Position numbers and translations under genes: made by a program. From assembly GCF_029227915.1 (NCBI RefSeq), contig NC_079886.1:17584501-17648500 (forward strand): a stretch of 64,000 nt of DNA, in the 5' to 3' direction. The DNA comes from Hydractinia symbiolongicarpus (Eukaryota; Cnidaria; Hydrozoa; Anthoathecata; Hydractiniidae). Positions 48,830 through 62,359 of this stretch are shown in pieces (the stretch's first letter is position 1; each line of letters starts with the position of its first letter). The notes under the pieces were generated by a model. That model was not told the origin of the DNA. It was given only the letters and a program-made list of their open reading frames with translations, and did not search any database.

Positions 48830-51170
48830 ATGTTGCTATTTTTATGTGTCGTTTACATAACATCCCCGCAATAACTTTGGAAATACGTATTTCTATGTCC
48901 TGTAAACATCAGATCTTGCGTTACTAAAATGGAGAATATTGTTTGGTTACGTTTGAAAACATAGTGAAGTTCAATAGTTGTTTGTTTTGGTTACCTAGGA
49001 CAGATATCTATCTAATGTAATCCTTATCTGAAATTTGTTGGACCTTTTGATTCCAATATTTTGTCTGTGTGTTCAAAAGAGTTGCGCCGCAGCTTTATTT
49101 CCGACCCGCGCCACATGTTTTTCCCGAACAATTTTTTAACCCGCCCCGGATAAATATTTACATAAACAATCCAGTGTTTTCCGGGACTTCTTGCCTCGAT
49201 TCAATTACCGAATCATCAGTCTTAAATATGTGTATAAACGAATCAAAAGCACTGCTTTTTTCGCGATAATTGTTAGTTTGGTAGCTCAGACTTTTAGTGC
49301 GAATCTCCGCGATACAATATTTACAACAATTTTTATTTCGTTTGCCGGAAATTTTGCGACAAAAATGAAGTATAGTGGAGAAACACACTATAATTTCTAG
49401 AAGATTTTCTTAAATACACTTATTTTCGTATCCACTTTTCCGTAAATGAAAACGAAGCTGTACTTTATAAAACGAGGTGATCGCAATGAAGCAGTGCCTT
49501 TTGCCTTATATTCAAGTGAAATTTGGAATTGCTGACGGATAGTTAAGTTCATAGATTTTTCAGATATGGTCTTTTAAAGTTGCTTTAGTGTTAAAGTTAT
49601 TTTGAGCTAATATGGAGGAAAAATCTAACACTAGGGGTAGATCCCACCCTCTAAAATTTGTTTTTTGTGTCGCTAGCTACAGCTGTGCACATCTCCAGAT
49701 TTGCCAGTTATGTACTGTAAAACTTATTGGTTTTTGGTTTTAAAAAGGCTGAACGATGCTTAAAAGATACTGTAGATTTTTTCAAGAAATGAAACCAATT
49801 ATAAGTGCTTCAAAAGTTTAGCTGGCATAGTCAAACGTGTCAGTAGTAACCCTGCTATAAAGTTCAGTGAGAGAGGTACATTCCTTTAAAATCAGCTGAT
49901 CGCATCATTAACATATCTTTAGCTGGTTAGTTCAACAGTTAACCTTCGGCAATCCAAACTGTCGACTGTATTATTTCTAGATAGCGGACTAATTCTCCCT
50001 TCTCCTCAGTTGTTATAGTTAGCCATAGGATTTTAAAAACATTTTTTATCAGTTATGTTGATGTTTAATAAACAACGTATGTAGCTGTCTATTTTAATTA
50101 TGAAAACGTACGTTGCCATCAGTACTCGATTATGCTCTTTCCTTCTAATAAGCCTGTACTTTCAATAAGCTCCAATCCTAAAAAAACACATTTCTGACAA
50201 ATACTTTAAGGTCCCAAATTTTGTAAGTTTCCTTCAGGATTGTTAGCTGAAAAAGGTGATTGACTCTTCGGTGTGGCGTTTATTACCAATACTTCTCTTG
50301 ACGGTCTTCCACATGATAATGATGACGATGATGACGATTGAGACTTCAGTAACTTTGAATAATTTTACTTAAACCTTAGTTTTCTAGATATTGCCCATAC
50401 TTTAAGTCCTGCTACCACTAATGATTTACTTCCTTTCAGTTGTTTTATTTGACATGGCGGAATTGGCAGCACAAGGCATTACATACTCTAAAAGGAGACA
50501 AAGGATTTTAAAACAGTAGTATTAATGAACGTCCAATAAAGAGGAAATTTAATGTACAATTTGTGGCTGACACTTTATGCATTTTGTAGAAAATATTTAA
50601 AGGGTTTATTAACTAAAAAATAAAAAGCACAGGTAGTACAAATAATAATCCACACATGAGCTACCAAAAGTTGCTCGAGTTAATTTGAAGTTAATGCTAT
50701 AAAAACAAAGTATAAAATTTTATGAACGACTTAACGTTTTTGCAGATTAGCAACCTGATTAAGTTCTTTGTTCTGCCATATGTAGAATATATAAAAACTA
50801 CAGCCTCCATGAATGTATTTTTAAGAAGAGAACAAAAGTTAAAAAAGTGCTGACTTGCAAAAACTAATCGATATTTTACAGAATGGCTGTAAACAAACGA
50901 TATTTTACATAATAGCCGTACCACTCCAAAAAACGAGGATTGTATACAAAGCTGGCTTAACAACAACAGTTTCTAAAGTCCTTTCAACTTATGTCTTTTT
51001 CATCAATAAACTTTATTTCTGTTACTACTGCACTTTTAATTTGGTCATCATTGTTCGGCGCCTTCACTACGATCTCCCTTCCGCGAATGTAATTCTAGAG
51101 GAATCAATTTATTAACACGTCTTCTCAACGTACTATAGCGTCCTTGTCTAGTTAAAAAAAGGGATAAAAA
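48830..51170. other. intergenic stretch between the paralogues, no gene seen
   Basis: Several short ORFs overlap on opposite strands without recognisable motifs. A GATGACGATGATGACGATT stretch lies near 50325. Confidence 0.5.
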
Positions 51171-51179
51171 AAGCTTGTC

Positions 51180-53800
51180 TTTCCTTTCGTTCATGTCAGT
51201 ACGGTTGCCAATGAACATTTTGCCAGGGTACAGTATCTAAATTAAATCTCCGTCTAATGTTTCTATTTGCTGCCCAGATTTTTGTTTCTTCGCTGATGAA
51301 TGCTTTGCTATTATTTAATACTAAATCTGATGTTGCTCCGAAACGTGAAATAAAACGTCTTAACACATTAATACATTCTAAACCTGGAGGGATTAGAAAC
51401 TCAATCCAAATAGAATGCTCGGTTGTTATTCCAAGTGATCAGTTTTATCTATGCTTTGTTCATATTACCCCTGGCATCATAAATACCGTTTACAAAAACT
51501 GGCTCAGCATAATCTATGCCCACTACATCGAATGTGTGCAACAGTCGTAAACGAAATTCAGGAAAAACTGCAGGATTTGGGTACTTTATCGGTTTTCCTT
51601 CAAATTTATTGCAGAATTTTTGAGAATACGACGGACAAGATTTCGACATTTAGTTACGCAATGTTTACGTCGTAGGTTTGTAATGATTTGTTTGCAACTA
51701 TTATGTCCGACCGTTTTGGGTGAGTAATTAAAGAAGTTAAATACAAGTTCGTATATAATAAATTCTCCCTTTACATCGTAATACCCATTTATCATCCACA
51801 AAAACGTTCAAGTTCTTTTCGTGAGATACAATGTCCCTTTGTGCAAAATTAATCAATTTAAAAAAGGTTTTAAGTCATCTGACGATAACCGTCCAGTTTC
51901 TTCAAGACCATTCTACAACAATAAAGATTCTGGGGCACTAGGCACCAACAATACGGCTTCTTTGGCACCTGGTAAACAATTCGGGTTTTTAGCACCACAC
52001 CTCAACAATGCAGGTTCTTCGGGAGTACACCCTTTATATTTCAGGACCCACATCCCAAGATAGTATGTTAGTACATATAACTTTTTTACAAAGCGCAACA
52101 CAGTTGCTGTAATGCGTACCAGTTTCTTCAATAAACTGAATTTTCCAAGCCGATTATCTACTCTATTTGTACTGCAGGGTCACAAAGAAAACACGTGTTA
52201 ACATTACTAACATCTAATTGTTCACACATCAGACTTATGGGGTCACTAAGAAAACACATGCCACCACTGCTAACAACTAATTGTTCACACACCAGTCTTG
52301 TGGGATCACTTAGATAACACATGCCACCACTAATAACATCTAATTGTTCACACATCAGACTTGTAGGGTCACTAAAAAACATGGCCACAACTATTAACAT
52401 CAATTGTTCACACATCAGACTTGCGGAATCACTAAGAAAACGTGTGCCACCACTACTAACAATTAATTGTTCACACATCAGACTAGTTGGTTCACTAAGA
52501 AAACACATGCAAGCACTACTAACATCAAATTGTTCAGTCACCAGACTTGTGGGCTCACTAAGAAAACACGCGCCACCACTATTAATAACTAATTGTTCAT
52601 ACACCAACTTGTATTATTAATATTAACATATATTTGTTCACACACAAGACTTGTAGGGTCACTAAGAAAACTCGTGCCACCACTGATAGTTCAAGACTAC
52701 CGAACTAAAATTGGATTCTTCTTACACATCGAACGAGTGTTGCTGCTCCTCCCACACAATAGTAATATCAACGCATAATGAACAATCACATACGCTAAAA
52801 AGCTACATGGAACCCGAGCTAATTATCCTGTAAATCAAAAACTTTCATTCTCTAGAAATAGCAGGATGTTTACTTAAGGTTGCTAAAAATAATTTTATTT
52901 TCATTTTTAATTAATCTCTAATTTTTCTAACTTTTTCCCATCGGTTAAATAAACATTTCATATTTCTTCTATTTGCTTACTATCTAATAATTAACAACTG
53001 TCAATAGTCAGTCCAAGCTACTACTTTAAAAATATCATAGATATGCTTTAATTTATATACTCTGATTCTAGAAGTTGAAACATGAACAAGGCCCACTTTA
53101 ACTTCAATCTTAGTGTAATGTACTTACGTGTAGAATTCACTTGAGACTTAGTAGTAACCCATTTTGTTGTTATATTGCTAGAAAGGTCCAGAAATTTCAG
53201 ATATACACAGGTACCATGGAGATGTCATAAAAGGCATGCATTCCATTTTGTTTAAATGGCACCACAGGTGAATCAATCTCAATGTTAAATTTACTAACAT
53301 CTTTCCAGATACTTTGCCACCTGTGATAAAGATCTTCATAAGAGGTTTGTCCCAATCTATTTCAGATAAACAAATATCCGAAAAGAACATTTCACTGGGA
53401 GGATAATAGGATTAATGATCCCGATTGGATCATAGATTGAAATAATTTGTCAAATTTCTTTTTGAAGATTTCACACTAATTTTCTATATCATTATATATT
53501 TAATGATATATTTCTATATCATTTTATATATTCTGGATTTAGACACTTATTTAATACAACCACCATCAGTAGCTTAGCCATAAAATGCGTAACTTTGTAG
53601 TGGCGCTATTCCTCTTATTAATGGAAAATGAGGTAAATATTTAGAAACACTATGTAGCTTTCCGAAGATTTCTCCAAAATCCCTAAATTTATCTGTTCAT
53701 TAATGATTATGCCATACTTTTGTAATAATTCACTGTCCTTAGCACTTCCTTGAGCAAACTTACATCATATTGATCTTCCAATGTTTCATGAGAGTCTCTG
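51180..53800 (-). mobile_element. decayed BEL/Pao retroelement
   Basis: Reading the minus strand from 53800 down, fragments appear in element order: a reverse transcriptase block near 53540-53720, a FFSDICLSEIDWDKPL block near 53390 typical of the segment after reverse transcriptase, KKLVRITATVLRFVKKL near 52130, and integrase pieces at 51650-51180 (FRLRLLHTFDVVGIDYAEPV, later IPPGLECINVLRRFISRFGA). Stops and frameshifts throughout show it is dead. The 63-bp minisatellite interrupts it. Confidence 0.75.
52175..52690. repeat. 63-bp minisatellite, eight or nine units
   Basis: The unit runs AATTGTTCACACATCAGACT TGTGGGGTCACTAAGAAAAC ACATGCCACCACTACTAACAT with substitutions. Anchors at 52218, 52281, 52344, 52404, 52467, 52530 and 52593 give 63-bp steps (one of 60). 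As the period is a multiple of three, both strands stay open (21-residue repeats such as SGGMCFLSDPTSLMCEQL on the minus strand). Confidence 0.9.
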
Positions 53801-53904
53801 AAACGCAGCTAATTATTATTTTCAATTATATCTAGATCGGTATATTGACATATTCTTCTCTTTTTGGCAGGAAAGCTGTACACTGATATCAAGCCGACCG
53901 CCGT

Positions 53905-54343
53905 TTCTTGTTTAATTTGACATACTACACATTTGCATTGTGGTTTCGCATTCGAATCTCACTCTATAAACAATCTCATCATGCATATGTTTTCGCACAA
54001 CAGAGAAGTCGAGTGCTTTCGCAAATTCTTGCGCTTTTTCCACTAAAATAGGAACATTAATTGAAATGTTGTGACCACGCATTGACTTAAACCACTTTAA
54101 CAAGGCTTCATTAAACTTATTGTAAGTTCCTGTTTTGACATGCTAATGTTTAATAACGAATTGATTAAACAAATCGAAGATCTTTTGTTTGTTTTTCTTC
54201 CGGGTAGAAATGGTATTGCTGGGAACATTAAAATGTTCAGCCACATATTTACGCGGCCTACCCTTTTCTAGCTCTTTTAACGCATCATATTTAACTTTTA
54301 AAGTAACTTCATTGTGCTTCAGCCGCGCCAGTACTCGAAACAA
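53905..54343 (-). mobile_element. Tigger/pogo transposase fragment
   Basis: The minus strand from 54343 contains LKVKYDALKELEKGRPRKYV then AEHFNVPSNTIST, the psq-type helix-turn-helix, and after a break LKWFKSMRGHNISINVPILV and EKAQEFAKAL, the CENP-B-type DNA-binding half. The catalytic DDE part is not seen. Stops and shifts make it dead. Confidence 0.8.
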
Positions 54344-54607
54344 ATATTTGAAACAAACATTCGAATTTCATGATTCGATTTTAGAAAATTTCTAAAGTCG
54401 ATTTACATGATGAAAAACACGACCAGGGGATCGAAGAATCTGGTCGATTTACATGATTTGTGGAATTATGAACATATCCGCTTTAAACAGACTCCTCTGT
54501 TTTAGCTTTTATATCACTTTTCAATCTGAAAGAATACCTTATATAGCGTTACAGCCAATCTGTAAAATATCATTTTTTACGCGCCTTCTGTAAAATATTA
54601 TTTATTA

Positions 54608-54715
54608 GTTTTTGCTTATATCAGCACTTTCTCTGTGACGTCATTGATAGGTTGAAAATCGATCAAAATACTGTTATCTATCTAACATTCAGTTACCTCA
54701 GTTCTAGAGCGATTT
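54608..54715 (+). repeat. dispersed repeat fragment (partner at 44096)
   Basis: GCTTATATCAGCACTTTCTCTGTGACGTCATTGA begins a diverged copy of the 44.1 kb sequence. Confidence 0.6.
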
Positions 54716-54917
54716 TTCACATTCCGTTTGAATTTCTTAAAAGCTAAATAAAAGTTATTCAACATACATTACGGTTTTTGCATAGTTTGGTTAAAAAAAT
54801 ACAAAATATTGCCCAAAAATCCGGTTTTCCAGATTATAAGGTAAAAACCAAAAAAATCGGGAAATCAGATTAATCAAGTGTTTAAAAACATATAGAATTA
54901 TTCTATAGAATTATTGA

Positions 54918-55659
54918 CTAGTCGATAAGGCCTGTGGAAAAATCCACTAAGGCAGGATAAAAATGAAAAAGAAGCGTCATTTGAATTTTGATGACGTCAG
55001 AAACCCATCCACAAAAAAAGTCAGAACCTTGTTTTGACGTTGCCTCTATTGTGCAAGAGCTTAAATTGCTGATCAAGAAGATGTATATGATCGTGTGATT
55101 TTGATGACCAGTTAATGAGATATAAGGGTTTAAAAATTTTGCTGACGTCAGCAATGGCCCGTCAAAACTTAAAATTTTTTTTAGAGATTTGTATACCTGT
55201 TGCCTCCATCGTGTAGATCTTGAAACGCTGATCAAGAAAAATGTGTAGGGTCATGTACTTTTGATAAACGGTTGCAGAGATATCAGGGTTTAAAAGTTTT
55301 TTGATGACGTCATCAACCCGTGCATTCCGAAATGTATTCAGGGACCCAGGTTTGTGAAAATTACCGAAATTGGTCCTAGGTGGTCCCTAGTTACCCACGC
55401 AGTGAAAAATCATTAACTTCATTACCTCGTTTCCAAGTTATTTGGCCCTAAAGTTTTTAGTGCCCTGTAATGGCTTCAGTAATTTAAAATAGGATATTGA
55501 CGTTAAAGTAGTGTTATTGACGTCGCGCCGTAACGTCATAAACTTTAAAATTTGAGACATACTTTTTTCGGCAACTTCAAAGAAAATTTCGGCGACATCA
55601 AAGAAAAATGGCGATATCCACTATGACTGTCCCATACACGTCATATTACTATATAAGAT
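54918..55659 (+). mobile_element. dispersed TGACGTCA-rich element copy F
   Basis: Head CTAGTCGATAAGGCCTGTGG; internal units with GATGACGTCAGAAACCC, GCTGACGTCAGCAATGGCCC and GATGACGTCATCAACCC about 155-165 bp apart; tail with GACGTCGCGCCGTAACGTCA and TATTACTATATAAGAT. Full length, matching copies B and D. Confidence 0.8.
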
Positions 55660-56188
55660 AAAAAAAATTGTATTGTAAATTTTAAGTTTTTAGAATAATC
55701 ATAACAAGAGTTATTATAATTTCCCAATTATAAGGACTTCATAGAGATTTGTAGGGGTAGTTTCGAGTAATAGCCAACATTGAAGCGTCTGAAAGGTATA
55801 GGGCCTAAAAAATCGGCACACAGGTTTTTAATAAATAAATATTGAAACTCGGTAAGTATTATAACCATCAAACATAGTATAAAGGCGTTATAAAAAAATT
55901 GGGGTTATTTAAATAGAATTAATGTTGAAAATAATTTCACTAACGTGTGCGATTTTTTAAACGGGATACCTAATCCATGTATTGTAGTGTTCATCTTTAG
56001 TAATCTGTGTATTCCATCACCTTAGTAACAAGACAATTCGCAACATGAAATTATGTCGTTTCATCAAAAGTAGGTCGTAATTATAAGAACAACACTTTTT
56101 AATAGATTGTGGTTTATCATTATAAAACTTTTGAAAGCATACCAAGATCGTTTAGCAAGAAACATTCAACAAGCATCATTTGTAGGAC

Positions 56189-59100
56189 ATGGGAAATGAT
56201 GTTGCAAAAGAAGAAGTTAGTAACATAGAGGAAGAAGAAATAAACCCTGTGAAGGAGTTTACAGTTGAAGATGTACCAGAAGATAAGTATATGCTTGAAG
56301 ATATTTCTTCAGATTCATGCGAGATTAAAAGTACTAATACAACAAGAGAGATTGAAATCTATTGTAAACATCTAGTTCGCTGTAATTTCCGAGGTCAGAC
56401 GAACTTAAATGACGAGAAGGTAAACTTACTGGTTATTTCTTACAATAAGATGGAAACTTTTAAATCCTGAACAAATATGCTTCGAGGCAATAAAAACAAA
56501 AATAATGTTTTTAATCAAATGTGTTTGCTGAGCTATTATGAAGGCTTTTACTAAATAAATGTATTTCTACTATATATAGTACCCATTTGTCTAAATAGCG
56601 AGATACACCTTTATTACAGACAAAAAAACTTATTCTGCAAAATAAAACTGCTGGAGTGAAGGGGTAACAACGGGTAAATTCTTGTGTTTTAATTTAAGCC
56701 GAGATAGCGATAAAGTTCTTTGGAGAAGGCTGTTACGCCTATATGCATATGCAACATGGTTTAGGCTTAGCAGCTACATGTTTGCCCGTACTAAGTCCGG
56801 TGTAAACAACAGACGGTTTCCTATGAGTTTGTTTAAAACGAAGTTAAGTTTTTTTTAAAGAGAGTTGCAAGCTTTTATGGATCTGTAACATGGTTTTTTT
56901 TCAGTGGCTGTTATGCGTATACGGATGTGCAACACGGCTTACCTGTACTAAGCGCTCACTCCGGTGTCACCATTTTTGACTTTTACGGAAACTCACTCCA
57001 TAAAATAAAATAATATTGGTTGTAAACCGTGTTTGTATTTTAACTGAATTTTCAGTAAAATTAATTCTAAGAAAAATTATATTGCATCGGAAAAAACATA
57101 GTGCTGTGTGCGCTTTCCTCGATTTACGACATACTATATTCCTGTACTGTAGCGCTGCACCTGAATGTGTGGCACAGTTTACGGTTCTCTTTTACCGCTC
57201 TGGCGGGCATTCAACGAGGGGTAAAAGTTACTTGTGGCTAGTATATTATAAAAAAAAATTAAATATTAAAAAAAAAAAAAAAATAGAACACTAATTTCTC
57301 GAACTTCTCGATAACTCAGACTTTTTTGTTGGGCCCTTGAGCTTTAATGTATTTAGACTAAAAAACTCTCGATAACTCAAATCTCGAAATCTTGAATGTC
57401 TTGATCATCTTGAACTCAAATATCTTGAAGGTCCAACGGGTTTTCTCGATAACTCAAACTTTTCTTAGATTTTGGACAAAACAATCAAATACTACATTGT
57501 TTTGTTCTAGAAAGCTTTTAAAAACTGAAAGTTTATTGAACAAACAAAGGAAGGAATGGAATACATTTCCACTCGATAACTCGAACTATTTCGTCTGAGA
57601 GTTTGAGTTCTTGAAAGTCGACTCAATTGTTAAATATTAATTTCTACGAAAACGTTTTCCAATGAAAGAAAGCCTAGGTAAGAACGGGATTCATGCGAGC
57701 AAAACCTCCTTGCTTCGAGGGAGTATTAAGAAATGGGAGCCTTTCAATTAATACACTGTTAGATAATTATTATATTCTGGTAGTGTTGAAGTTTTAAATG
57801 CCACAAAAATTCTCTTTTATTTCTAGTCTATGGATAAATCTCAAACCAAAACAAAACTGAATTTGGGCTATTACTTAAAACTGCTAGATCGAGTAATACG
57901 AGAAACTGAACCAGTAAATTTTACGGCTGACGATGAAGAATACACACAAATAATCAATATGGTAGCTGTAAGAAGAAAAAGAGAAGGGGAAACAACTAAA
58001 GAATGTTTTGAACGTTTGCTGCGCCACAATCAAAGATTTAAAAAAGTTTATTGTGCTAGGACAAGTGAGTATATGAGGTGCCATTGCTTTCTTTTAAGAT
58101 CTTAAAGTTTAGGAATTTTAGGGACCGTGCCTTTTTTTTTCGTAGATAATTTTATATATTTCATATAATTGAGTTTTTTAAATCCTCTCATTTTATTTCC
58201 TCGATCAACCTTTTCACCGATAGCGATAATTTGAATTGAAGAAAAAAATACAAGGCGACACAGGACCGAAGAGCTGCAAAATTATGTTTTGGTTATAATA
58301 AAGGTCCTTCTCCTAAAAAGTTAAACTTAGACTGGGTAAATTCCTTCCTATACTTTTCACCCATCACCACAAGTTGTCTAAGGGACTATGTAAAAAAAAC
58401 ATTTAAAAAAGGTTACAAAAACACCGTAATCTGATGTTTCCAGGTCATGTTAGGAATGTTGAATTTACAATATTTCAAATTGCTTAATTCAAACAACGCA
58501 GAGTTTGGATATGTATAAACTATGACTTGTGAGATTGTAACTTGAGAGTGTGGCTTTTTTTAGGATACAGTGGGTCGTGCAAGCAGTTTTACTATGTTAC
58601 ATTTTGTTAAGAAAAATCACTAGGACATAACTAAACTTAAGATATATGGAAAGATAGAGAAATAAAACCGACATATAAGTAATAAGTTGAAATAAGCAGA
58701 AAACTAGCAGAGTTTTATCACAAGCACTGATATTACAATAAATTAAAAAATGAAAAAATCTACATATAAGAAATATATAGTTGCCGTAGATGCAAGAATA
58801 AAGCGTTATATTAAAAACAAATATCATTAATCTCACGTGATGCGATGACATGCCATGACTGAATAGATGCAGTATGTTGACATCAACTTGTACGTTCAGT
58901 GATGGTCTTCTAAGGGGAATAAACAAGGTTTCTAAGTTTGTACGAGTTTTATATTGTGCTTAGGTGTTATTGATAACCGTTTCAATGCGAGGGAGTGTGT
59001 TAGATTGGTAAGGAGATGCTAAGCCGGCTCCTATTTTTCGTTATTCTTTTTATTTTCTTCTCACACCCTCCTTTGTTCCAATCATACAGATTACTTTTTT

Positions 59101-62100
59101 CTCACCCACACCCCTTTTATGTCGAAAGAAGTGGGGTATTTACAGTTTTTTCTTCTGCGAATATTGATCGTTTGTTATTGAATTGTTATTGTTGTGTTTT
59201 ATCTGCAGGTGATACAAATTAAGTTTTCATTTGCACGTTGATAACCGACTTTCATACAGCGCAGTCTGGGCACGAGGAAAGCGCTCTTTTAGGGACAAAT
59301 TTTAGACTGTTTATGTTTGACTCGATAGCCCAGTCCAATTCCTTCGTCACTTTTTCTTAAAAAATTATTTGTGTTATACGGAAAAAGGCAGAAATGTGTA
59401 ACCTTCTGTTGTTTCTTTCCTATTTTTATGCTTTTTATACCAACGTTTAACTTCTAAATAACGTGTTAAAATGGTGCTACTAGTCCTCTTTATGGCATAT
59501 TACCTTTATTAAAACGCTTCAAGTAAAAAAACTTACAGTTATAAACTTTTACAATGTTCAAAGGTGGAAAATGGCACATGGCTATTCATGTGACTGCAGA
59601 CGCAGTGAGTATAGACTGAATATTTGTTAGAAAATAGATGATACACTGATGACACATTAGTACACTTTTTCTCAAATTCAACCTTCATGGTATTGACGTT
59701 GGATTTATATATATCCCACAATGTACAATGTAATGTATGTTTGGACATAGCTACCTAGAACAAGGACAAGAAAACAACAGTTATACCTAGCTAGATAATT
59801 GTTTCGGAAGTAGAAGAAATACATAATCAAATATCAAGCCGAAAGAAGCAAGATATGGATAATCAATAACAAAATCATTGTCAAAAAGAGATGTTAAACC
59901 ATAAAGTTATGTAGTCGGTGGAGTTAGATATTCGCTTTTAGATAATCATGTAATTAAGACAGTATAAGCTGCTACATATGCAGTTAGATATGCATTATGA
60001 AAAATTTTTTCCTACAAGCAAATTTGCCCCGACTGCGCTGTTTGAAAGCCAGTTATGAATTAATTATTGTTGTTGTCGTTTATGTTGTATATACTGTATA
60101 TGTTGTAAATTAAGTTTTCATTCGAAGGTTAATGAATTAATTATTGTTATTAATAATAGCTGTCGTCTTGTTACATTAATTAGACCTTCAAAAAATATCA
60201 GGTGTATCATTTCTTCTTCTATTAATGATATCGTCCATATAACTTTTATTAACCACTGGCTTACATGGTTTTGCAATTTTATTTTCCGATTTAGTTATTC
60301 AAATATGGGACAGTATGACGAATAACAGTTTCCCCCCTTTTGCTTATAAAAAATTTCCTTAAGTAAATGCATATTCTGTAGTAATTGTCACAAGCACCTT
60401 TTTAAAATCGAGATGTGATAGGTTACATCTTCCTGTTTCACAAATCTCAAGCAGCATGTGATCTATAGTAGCACCAAGAGGTCTATTCGTAAACAAGGAA
60501 TCGACGTCATAGGATATGTATTCTTCATTTTGATCTTATGGTAGTAAACTTTAAAAAAACTGGAGAATTTTGTGTCCCAGAAATACTATATTATAAATAT
60601 TAGTCGAAATTTCAGATATTGTAACTTGTAATTAACTTTACATACGCACGTCATCAAATTTATGGCTTTTTGCTGTTGCATACTGTTTCACAATTCCATT
60701 AGACTGTCGTCTCATTTTACCATAATGTTTACAATTACGAAAGTACAATTACAGAAAATCCTGAAATGTTTTAAATTTTTAAGGGCTGTATCAGCGTAGC
60801 GTTGTATTGTGAAATAAAAACAGAATATTTGTCACGAGTGTGAATGTTTGCATAAATGATAAGTGTTCTTGAAAGCGAACTGCCTAGACCAAAAAATAGA
60901 CATAGACATTTTGACACAAAATTTCATGCTGTAAATGCTAAAGCGTGCATTTACAGTGTGTATTTTTGCTAAAACTTAAAATCACCTAAACTTCTTTTGG
61001 CGTTGCTCTCTTTGAATCTATTGCATATTGTTTTCAACATATATTCGACTAATTATCCCAAAGGAAAAGAGAACCAAAAAAGGCATGGGAACAAGATTGA
61101 CTTGTTTATTAAGTTTTACGGAAAGGGAAAATAAACGCCCTCTCATGTTTTTAACTGTATTTATTACATATAAACCTTGTAATGCTTTTTTACGGTGTGC
61201 TGTTGGCGAGGAGAAAATTTCTAAATTAAAATTAATTCCTGTTAACATTTCTTATATGAAAGTAAGGCATAAAAAACATTTTTTTAAAAATCTGTGGCTT
61301 TCAAAAAAAGCCATTTAATTATGGTGGTGTTTGCAATACGTGATTTTTCACAAATGACGTAGATCCTTTTTTTAAGATTTTAGACCCACCTTTCGACAAG
61401 ACCAAAATTTTAGCTCAAGACTCACATCGTGTGCAGAGAAATGCAGCTTAATGACATATTTATCCTCATATTTTCGAACATTATTACAAACTTCAACAGC
61501 ACAACGATCATTAATTCCCATTTTACAAAAACCCAAGTATAAACAAACTTCCAAGCTCCAAAAATAGCTCTGGTCTTCTGATTATTTGAATTTTACATAA
61601 TAATACCCCAGCCATCCGGAAATGCACTGCGAAACCAGAAAATTCAAAATGGTGCCGCGATAAAAAGGTTTGTTATTAAGCACATCTCTACCAAAGTCAA
61701 TTCTTAACTGAACGCTAGGTTATAATTTCTAAAGTTCTTGTGTGTCTCTTGTGCTTTATAAGAAGGGTTTGTTCATGCAATATTTTTCTGTTTAGAAAAA
61801 TCTGAAGAAATGAAAACTAAACAATACTGGGGAACACGCCAACAGTTGCTTGCTGGAAAAGTAATAGCAGACTGGGTGGATGTTGAAGGGGGGGCATTAG
61901 ATCCAATTTTTGGTGTACTTCTACAACCAAATGCAGGTATGTCTAGCTCTTTTTCGCATTGTTTTACTTATAATCCGGTAAATAAAAACCCAAGCTTATC
62001 GTTTTACCGTAAAAGGTACGGAATCTTACTTATGGCAGATTTTCTCCAAATTTTGACATTTATTTTAGGTCGTGTTGGACCAGGAGATACAGGGCTAATA

Positions 62101-62353
62101 CATGACGCCTTGTTTGATCAAACAGGACCTATGGCGTTATTATGCAGCCGCCCATGATGCATTTGGATATCTTTATACGTCACATAGTGTTGGACCTGGA
62201 TACAATTATTTAGGTCGCGAGAAGTTAGATAAAAGTAACTGTATGGCTGGTCAGGTTAGTGGGCTTGACTTTTGGAAGGAAGAATTAAAGAAATTCGATG
62301 TCATAATTAATTTACCTGGCCTACAAAATGCTGCAACAAAAATTAGGTTATAA
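56189..62353 (+). CDS. four-exon putative N-myristoylated GPGD/AAHD protein, copy 2
   Basis: Exons 56189-56419, 57827-58064, 61796-61936 and 62069-62353. Exons 2 and 3 have exactly the lengths of copy 1 (238 and 141 bp), and the splice phases are the same. It starts MGNDVAKEEV and shares LEDISSDSCEIKS, RNFRGQTNL-like, YWGTRQQLLAGKVIADWVDV, GRVGPGDTG, AAHDAFGYLY and GVGPGY-like motifs with copy 1. Exon 1 is more acidic and lacks the basic stretch after MGN. Intron 2 is 3.7 kb against 0.4 kb in copy 1. Exon 4 is one base longer than in copy 1: an extra T at 62137/62138 shifts the frame just before AAHD. It is therefore either a recent pseudogene or carries a sequence error. Function unknown. 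Confidence 0.7.
56640..57250 (+). repeat. dispersed repeat fragment (partner at 25545)
   Basis: GCGATAAAGTTCTTTGGAGA, AGGCTGTTACGCCTATATGC and GCAACATGGTT match the intron 1 copy of the main gene. A second internal partial copy lies at 56880-56960. Confidence 0.6.
57298..57615. mobile_element. CTCGATAACTCGAA-rich element
   Basis: CTCGATAACTC(A/G)AA is repeated at the two ends and inside this stretch (about 57307, 57368, 57448, 57573). Such CTCGATAACTCGAA motifs recall the ends of Tigger/pogo-type elements; this assignment is from memory and tentative. It lies in intron 1 of copy 2. Confidence 0.45.
58100..61370. other. intron 2 of copy 2, nothing further recognised
   Basis: AT-rich with scattered short ORFs lacking motifs. 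A duplicated ATGAATTAATTATTGTTRTT occurs at about 60055 and 60130. Confidence 0.5.
61400..61560 (-). pseudogene. zinc-finger-like (THAP-type?) exon fragment
   Basis: The minus strand reads MGINDRCAVEVCNNVRKYED then KYVIKLHFSAHDVSLELKFW. Its C....C spacing, following KYVIK.H and FW recall short THAP-like or element-borne zinc modules. It ends at stops without a partner domain. It is antisense inside intron 2 of copy 2. Confidence 0.3.
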
Positions 62354-62359
62354 CGAATT

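Noticed and set aside
61028-61318. 96-residue plus-strand ORF inside intron 2 of copy 2
   Set aside because: No recognisable domain, no fitting splice sites, low-complexity Lys-rich end.
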